Assembly (NCBI RefSeq): GCF_000423225.1
Contig: NZ_AUHO01000007.1
Span: forward strand, 620,001 to 684,000
Direction: 5' to 3'
Source: Kaistia adipata DSM 17808
GTDB taxonomy: Bacteria > Pseudomonadota > Alphaproteobacteria > Rhizobiales > Kaistiaceae
Length of the DNA: 64,000 nucleotides
A program made the position numbers and the translations under genes. The notes beneath the pieces were generated by a model. That model made no database searches, was not told the DNA's origin, and worked only from the letters and a program-made list of their open reading frames with translations. Below, one piece after another: positions 59,527-64,000 of this stretch. Position 1 is the stretch's first letter. The number at the start of each line of letters is the position of its first letter.

Positions 59527-62397
59527 TCAGCGCGCGGCGAGTCCGGCGGCGATCGCCGCCATCGGATGGGTCGCCTTGCTGCGCGAAAGCCGCTCGACCT
59601 GGCACCGGCAGGAGAAGCCGGTCGCCAGGATCTCGGCCTCGCCCGCGATCGGGCCGGCCCAGGAGGCCTTGAACAGATCCCGGCTCATCGCCTGGTGGCG
59701 CGCCTCGTGGCCGAACAGGCCGGCCATGCCGCAACAGCCGGTCGCGGTCGGTGCCACCGGCAGCTTCACGGTTGCGAAGATCTCCTGCCAGAGCCTGAGC
59801 GACTGCGGCGCGGCGGAAGCCTCTGTGCAGTGGACCATCAGCCGCTGGGCCTGCGCGTCGCCCTCCCGCGCGGTCGGCCAGATGTCGCCGGCGGCGCGCC
59901 GTTCCCCCAGGAATTCCTGCACGAGAAGCACTTTCGGCAGGTCCGTTTCTATTTCGCGAAGCTCGCTCCGCGTCATCAGCACGAAGGCGGGGTCGACGCC
60001 GATCATCGGCAGGCCGTGCGCGGCGAGGGCGCGCAGCGCCGCCGCTTGCCGCCGGGCCAGCTTCTCGAAGCGGCGGCGCATGCCCTTGACGTGGCTCGCC
60101 TTGGAGCCGGGCGGCATGGCGACGATCACCGGCCGGTAGCCGAGCGCCGCGAGGCCGTCGCAGACGGCGGCGACAGCGTCGGTGTCGAAGGTGGCGGTAA
60201 AGGCATCCTCGAGCACCAGCACGGTCCGCGCGTCGCCAGCGGGATCGCGGATCCGTCCCGGCATGACGACCGGGTAGCCAAGGGATGCGAGGCCGCGCCG
60301 CGAAATGGCGGGCAGGTCGACGAGGCCCAGCAGCGGCCGCGCCAGGCGATAGGCGATCGGCGCCAGCCGGCGCGCCAAGGGCCGCGTCGCCGCGATCACG
60401 GGGGCGAGCGCCTCGACGGCGACCGCCGCATGGTCGCGCAACGGCCGCCGGTGGGTCGCGTGATACGCATCGAGAAACTGCGACTTGAGGCTGGGCACGC
60501 TGACATGGGCCGGGCAGGCGCTGCCGCAGGCGTTGCAGCCGAGGCAGGTGTCGAGCGCGGCGTGGGCGTCCTCTGCGATCGCGTCCTGCTCCGGCGCCCC
60601 GGCGGCGACCGCCTGCCGCCAGCGCCGCACGACCTCGGCCCGCCCCTTCGGCGACTGGCGAAGATCGCGCGTCGCCTTGAAGGGGGGGCAGATCGGCACG
60701 GTCTTGCTGTAGTTCAGGCAGGCGGCGTTGCCGTTGCAGTGGAAGGCGCGCTCGAAGGCGGGATCGTTCTGCGCGTTGCCCTCGCGGAAAGGCAGGTCGA
60801 CGATGCCGAGCGGGCGGCGCCTCACCGTGACGAGCTTGCCGGGATTGAAGCGCTCGTTCGGGTCGAAGGCCTGCTTGACGGCCTGGAGCGCGGCGAAGGC
60901 GACGGGACCGACATAGTCCGGCAGATAGGCGCCGCGAATGCCCTTGCCGTGCTCGCCCCAGAAGATGCCGCCCTGCGCCTTGCAGAGCGCGTAGACCGCG
61001 TCCGAGACGTCGCGGAACACGGCCTGGTCAGCCTTGCCGTCGAGGTCGAGCGCCGGGCGGACATGCAGGCAGCCGACGTCGATATGGCCGTAGATGCCGT
61101 ATCGGAGGCCATGCCGGTTCATGATCGCGTCGAAGCCGTCGACGAAGGCGACGAGGTTCTCGACCGGCACGACGCAATCCTCGACGAAGGCGACGGGCCG
61201 GCGCGCGCCGTCGCGCTTTCCGAGCAGGCCGACGGCGGCGGAGCGGGTCGACCATAGGCGGGCGCTGTCGGCCGCGTCGACGGCGCAATAGGTGCCGATC
61301 GCGCCGGGGAGACTCTCTGCCGCGTCCTGAAGGCGCGCCACGGCGGCATCGAGCGCGTCGGCGTCGGCGCCTGCGAACTCGACGAACAGGTACGAGATGC
61401 GGTCGTTCGCCGCGCCGCGGATCGCCGGCGGCAGGCCGTCCATCAGCCCCGCCTCGCGGGCGAGCCGTTGCACCCAGTCGTCCATGATCTCCATCGCCAG
61501 CGGCTCGTGGGCGAGCAGCGGCGTGCCGGCGGCGAGCGCGTCGGCGAAGCGCGAAAAAGCGACGACGACGAGGCGCTTGTCGCGCGGCCTGGGCGTCAGC
61601 TTGAGGCGGATGCGGGTGACGAGGCCGAGCGTGCCCTCGGCGCCGAGCAGCAGACGCCACCATTCCAGCCGGTCCGCGGCCGGGCGGGCGCGCTCGAGGT
61701 CGTAGCCGGTGAAGCGGCGCGAGATGCGCGGCGTGTTCGCGATCAGCGCGGCGCGCCCGTCATCGCAGGCCGTGGCGACGGCCGCGAGCATCGGCGCTGC
61801 CCAGTCGGGGGCGGCCGCGAGGCTGCTGAGCTTTCGCCCGCCGTCCAGCACGAGGTCGAGGCCGAACACGTTGTCGCTGGTCTTGCCGTAGATCCGCGAG
61901 CCCTTGCCGGAGGCATCGGTGCTGACCATGCCGCCGATCGTGCAGCGGTTCGACGTCGAGGTATCGGGCGCGAAGAACAGGCCGGTATCGGTGATCGCGG
62001 CGTTTAGTTCGTCGAGCACGATGCCGGGCTCGACATCGACCCAGCCCTCGGCGGCGTTCACTTCCAGGATTCGCGTCATGAAGCGCTGGAAGTTGACGAT
62101 GACGCCACGATTGAGGCTCTGGCCATTGGTGCCGGTGCCGCCGCCGCGCGCCGTCACCGGCAGCTCGGCGAAGGCCGGTTCGGCCGCGACGCGCATCAGG
62201 ATCTCGACGTCGGCAGCCGCCTTCGGCGCGACGATCAGATCCGGTTCCAGCTGGTAGACGCTGTTGTCGGTCGCCATCGCCGCCCGCGAAGCGTGGTCGG
62301 TGGTGATGTCGCCGGCAAAGCCGGCGGCCCGCAGCGCCTCGGCGAAGGCGGCGGTCGATGCGGGAGCGGTCGAAGCGGGAATAGCGGTCTGGATCAT
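59527..62397 (-). CDS. YdiJ-like FAD/Fe-S oxidoreductase (D-2-hydroxyacid dehydrogenase)
   Basis: 956 residues, YdiJ architecture. An N-terminal FAD_binding_4 domain (ARGGGTGTNGQSLNRG, then FAPDTSTSNRCTIGGMVSTDASGKGS) is followed by an FAD-oxidase C-terminal domain to about residue 530. Cys-rich CNGNAACLNYSKTVPICPPF and the 4Fe-4S motif CLGCNACGSACP (about residues 610-625) come next, then a CCG domain with ATGCCGMAGLFGHE and FSCRCQVERL. E. coli YdiJ oxidises D-2-hydroxyglutarate; relatives act on D-lactate. Diverges from the LysR gene with 61 bases between, so likely under its control. Length is slightly below YdiJ (1018). Confidence 0.92.
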   Translation of the reverse strand: MIQTAIPASTAPASTAAFAEALRAAGFAGDITTDHASRAAMATDNSVYQLEPDLIVAPKAAADVEILMRVAAEPAFAELPVTARGGGTGTNGQSLNRGVIVNFQRFMTRILEVNAAEGWVDVEPGIVLDELNAAITDTGLFFAPDTSTSNRCTIGGMVSTDASGKGSRIYGKTSDNVFGLDLVLDGGRKLSSLAAAPDWAAPMLAAVATACDDGRAALIANTPRISRRFTGYDLERARPAADRLEWWRLLLGAEGTLGLVTRIRLKLTPRPRDKRLVVVAFSRFADALAAGTPLLAHEPLAMEIMDDWVQRLAREAGLMDGLPPAIRGAANDRISYLFVEFAGADADALDAAVARLQDAAESLPGAIGTYCAVDAADSARLWSTRSAAVGLLGKRDGARRPVAFVEDCVVPVENLVAFVDGFDAIMNRHGLRYGIYGHIDVGCLHVRPALDLDGKADQAVFRDVSDAVYALCKAQGGIFWGEHGKGIRGAYLPDYVGPVAFAALQAVKQAFDPNERFNPGKLVTVRRRPLGIVDLPFREGNAQNDPAFERAFHCNGNAACLNYSKTVPICPPFKATRDLRQSPKGRAEVVRRWRQAVAAGAPEQDAIAEDAHAALDTCLGCNACGSACPAHVSVPSLKSQFLDAYHATHRRPLRDHAAVAVEALAPVIAATRPLARRLAPIAYRLARPLLGLVDLPAISRRGLASLGYPVVMPGRIRDPAGDARTVLVLEDAFTATFDTDAVAAVCDGLAALGYRPVIVAMPPGSKASHVKGMRRRFEKLARRQAAALRALAAHGLPMIGVDPAFVLMTRSELREIETDLPKVLLVQEFLGERRAAGDIWPTAREGDAQAQRLMVHCTEASAAPQSLRLWQEIFATVKLPVAPTATGCCGMAGLFGHEARHQAMSRDLFKASWAGPIAGEAEILATGFSCRCQVERLSRSKATHPMAAIAAGLAAR

Positions 62398-62451
62398 GTG
62401 GCGAACCCTTCTCGGGCCCGTTCAAGCATGATCCGCCGGTTCGTGATATTG

Positions 62452-62472
62452 GAATGAAATGATCTTTCATTC
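62452..62472. promoter_or_regulatory. Palindrome GAATGAAA-N5-TTTCATTC over the lysR start
   Basis: Eight-base perfect arms around TGATC; outer TT/AA pairs extend the symmetry with one mismatch to 27 bases. The ATG of the LysR gene (62459) lies inside it and the ribosome binding site GGA is its left edge. Also 55-75 bases upstream of the divergent YdiJ-like gene. Strong candidate autoregulatory LysR site. Confidence 0.62.
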
Positions 62473-63379
62473 GAAGAATACGAACATCGGCATTCGCCAC
62501 TTCCGCGCCGCCCTGGCGCTGGCCCGTGAGCAGTCCTTCGTGCGCGCCGCCGAAATCCTCGGGGTCGTGCCGTCGGCGCTGACCGAGACGATCAAGCAGA
62601 TCGAGGCCGATTGCGGCCTGCGCCTGTTCGACCGCGAGGCGCGCCCGGTGACGCCCACCGCCGCCGGGGGCGAGTTCCTGGTCGCGGCGCGGCGCGTCGT
62701 CTCGGATTTCGACCTCGCCCTGCACGATTTGCGGCGGGTCGGCGGCATCGAGCGCGGCGCGGTGAAGGTCGCGGCCGCGCCCTCGGTCGTGCTGCACCAT
62801 CTCGCCCCGGCGTTGAAGCGCTTCCATGCCGAGCATCCGGCCGTCGAGGTCACCGTCCAGGACGACATCGCGGCGCGGGTCGGGGCGCTGGTGCTGGAGC
62901 GGGCAGTCGATTTCGGCATCGCCGAGCGTTGGCACGAGAGCGAGCAACTCGCCTATGAGCCCTTCCATTCCGATCCGTTCGTGCTCGTCTGCCACGCGGC
63001 ACACCCGCTTGCCGGACGGGCGGAGGTGGCGCTCGCCGACCTCGATGCCGCCGAGGTCATCGGGCTCGACGAGAGCACGGGAACCGGCAAGCGGATCGCG
63101 GCGGCCACGGGGTTACCAAAAGGTTTACAGAATGGACGCCTGCGGGCGCATGGCACGATCGCGCAGCTGACGATGATCTCCCGGGGATTGGGCGTGGCCC
63201 TGATGCCGGAACTCGCGGCTTCGGTGATCCAGAGCCCGGACCTGCGCCGGATCCCGGTGCGGGACCTCGGCCTGCGGCGGACGCTCTGCATCGTCACGCG
63301 GTCGCGCATCGGCCTGTCGCCGGCGGCGGAGCGCCTGCTCGCGCATCTGCGTCCGCTCGGCTCCGTCGCAAGCGGCTGA
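62459..63379 (+). CDS. LysR family transcriptional regulator
   Basis: 306 residues. N-terminal winged helix: IRHFRAALALAREQSFVRAAEILGVVPSALTETIKQIEADCGLRLFDREARPVTPTAAG (about residues 12-70), then the periplasmic-binding-like effector domain. The start MIFHSKNTNIG has GGAATGAA directly upstream, so ATG 62459 is kept although it lies within a palindrome. Regulates, by position, the divergent YdiJ-like gene and perhaps the enamidase-like gene 190 bases downstream. Confidence 0.9.
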   Translation: MIFHSKNTNIGIRHFRAALALAREQSFVRAAEILGVVPSALTETIKQIEADCGLRLFDREARPVTPTAAGGEFLVAARRVVSDFDLALHDLRRVGGIERGAVKVAAAPSVVLHHLAPALKRFHAEHPAVEVTVQDDIAARVGALVLERAVDFGIAERWHESEQLAYEPFHSDPFVLVCHAAHPLAGRAEVALADLDAAEVIGLDESTGTGKRIAAATGLPKGLQNGRLRAHGTIAQLTMISRGLGVALMPELAASVIQSPDLRRIPVRDLGLRRTLCIVTRSRIGLSPAAERLLAHLRPLGSVASG

Positions 63380-63566
63380 GGCCGTTGCGTCAGCCGCGCT
63401 GGGGGCGTAGATGCACAAAATCCGTTTTCCGTCCGTCCACGCTTGAGTTTCCCTCTCGCATCCCCTGTCAAGAATGGTGATTTGTCCGCCAATATTGTTT
63501 GAACTCATATGAATTTGGGTGTAGTGGACGAAGGCTGCCTGACTATTGCACGCATGGAGAAGCGCG

Positions 63567-64000
63567 ATGTCCCACGACCCCGTCTCGGCGCAGCCGAAGG
63601 GCAAACTCGTCATTCGCAACATCGGTATGGTGCTGAGCGGCGCCATGGAAAACCCGATCCTCGATGCGGATACGATCATTGCCGTCGACGGGAAGATCGC
63701 GGCCATCGGGCGCGCCAGGGATCTCGACATCGATCAGGCCGACCAGGTCATCGACGCCAACCAGGCGGTCGTCGCGCCGGGCCTGATCGACAGCCACGTC
63801 CATCCGGTGGCGGGCGACTGGACGCCGCGCCAGAACCAGCTGAACTGGATCGACAGCACCATGCATGGTGGCGTCACCACCATGATCTCGGCCGGCGAGG
63901 TGCACACGCCGGGGCGCCCGACCGACATCGTCGGCCTGAAGGCGCTCGCCATCGCCGCGCAGCGCACCTTCACGGCCTTCCGTCCGGGCGGCGTCAAGAT
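63567..64000 (+). CDS. Enamidase-like amidohydrolase (3' end cut by window)
   Basis: First 144 residues of an amidohydrolase; the frame stays open to the window end. Start at 63567 with GGAGAAG upstream. The N-terminal part KLVIRNIGMVLSGAMENPILDADTI, DSHVHPVAGDWTPRQNQLNWIDSTMHGGVTTMISAGEVHTPGRP closely follows the enamidase pattern (Eubacterium barkeri nicotinate pathway), including metal ligands H77 and H79. Enamidase hydrolyses a cyclic enamide ring to an aldehyde acid. Whether this copy acts in N-heterocycle breakdown depends on genes beyond the window. Confidence 0.85.
   Translation, partial: MSHDPVSAQPKGKLVIRNIGMVLSGAMENPILDADTIIAVDGKIAAIGRARDLDIDQADQVIDANQAVVAPGLIDSHVHPVAGDWTPRQNQLNWIDSTMHGGVTTMISAGEVHTPGRPTDIVGLKALAIAAQRTFTAFRPGGVK

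Overview
The window is GC-rich, densely coded DNA whose gene content fits an alphaproteobacterium of the order Hyphomicrobiales (Rhizobiales). The grounds are the many ABC importers for sugars and amino-acid-like solutes, a PhaA-G/MnhA-G antiporter operon with the A and B subunits fused, UxuA/KDG-kinase/KDPG-aldolase genes in one operon, and interspersed palindromic repeats of kinds common in this order. The genus cannot be settled from the sequence. No tRNA, rRNA, CRISPR array, transposase or phage gene was seen. It reads as a chromosomal or chromid catabolic region.

Layout. 1-2315: an SDR, a RidA protein and an IclR regulator, with two matching IclR-like palindromes. 2430-12181: an FMN reductase, then a hexuronate (mannonate) operon on the minus strand: mannonate dehydratase, PfkB kinase, KDPG-type aldolase, SDR, a complete MalFGK-type importer and an FCD-GntR regulator. 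12517-17240: an SbcCD-like pair (YhaO-type nuclease and YhaN-type ATPase). 17372-20524: DUF983 protein, FUSC membrane protein, a small acidic protein and a small XRE regulator.

20638-33124: the largest coherent unit. A ten-gene minus-strand operon (Rbs-type importer, FadR-type regulator, Gfo/Idh oxidoreductase, TIM-barrel isomerase, two SDRs, an acetoacetate-decarboxylase-like protein, a RhaM-type mutarotase) diverges from a plus-strand trio (enolase-superfamily enzyme, SGNH hydrolase, arabinose/fucose-isomerase-like protein). Two AATTGG-N5-CCAATT palindromes lie in the divergent promoter. The gene set does not match one textbook pathway and is the best candidate here for an undescribed sugar route.

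33189-40847: a zinc alcohol dehydrogenase, the seven-subunit-equivalent Na+(K+)/H+ antiporter operon and an XRE regulator. 40918-52188: two paralogous polar-amino-acid-type ABC importers, an FCD-GntR regulator, an AroE-like dehydrogenase lacking the usual shikimate-binding serines, an altronate/galactarate-dehydratase family enzyme and a GntR regulator with two winged-helix domains in tandem. 52700-59514: a COG3964 amidohydrolase, a MalFG-type importer without its own ATPase, an SDR and an aldose 1-epimerase. 59527-64000: a YdiJ-like FAD/Fe-S dehydrogenase, a divergent LysR regulator whose start codon lies inside a palindrome, and the first part of an enamidase-like amidohydrolase.

The genes are mostly local regulator-transporter-enzyme modules. 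Most divergent promoters carry a distinct perfect or near-perfect palindrome next to a plausible cognate regulator, so operator assignments are among the more testable predictions. Protein functions are by family recognition; specific substrates are inference unless stated.
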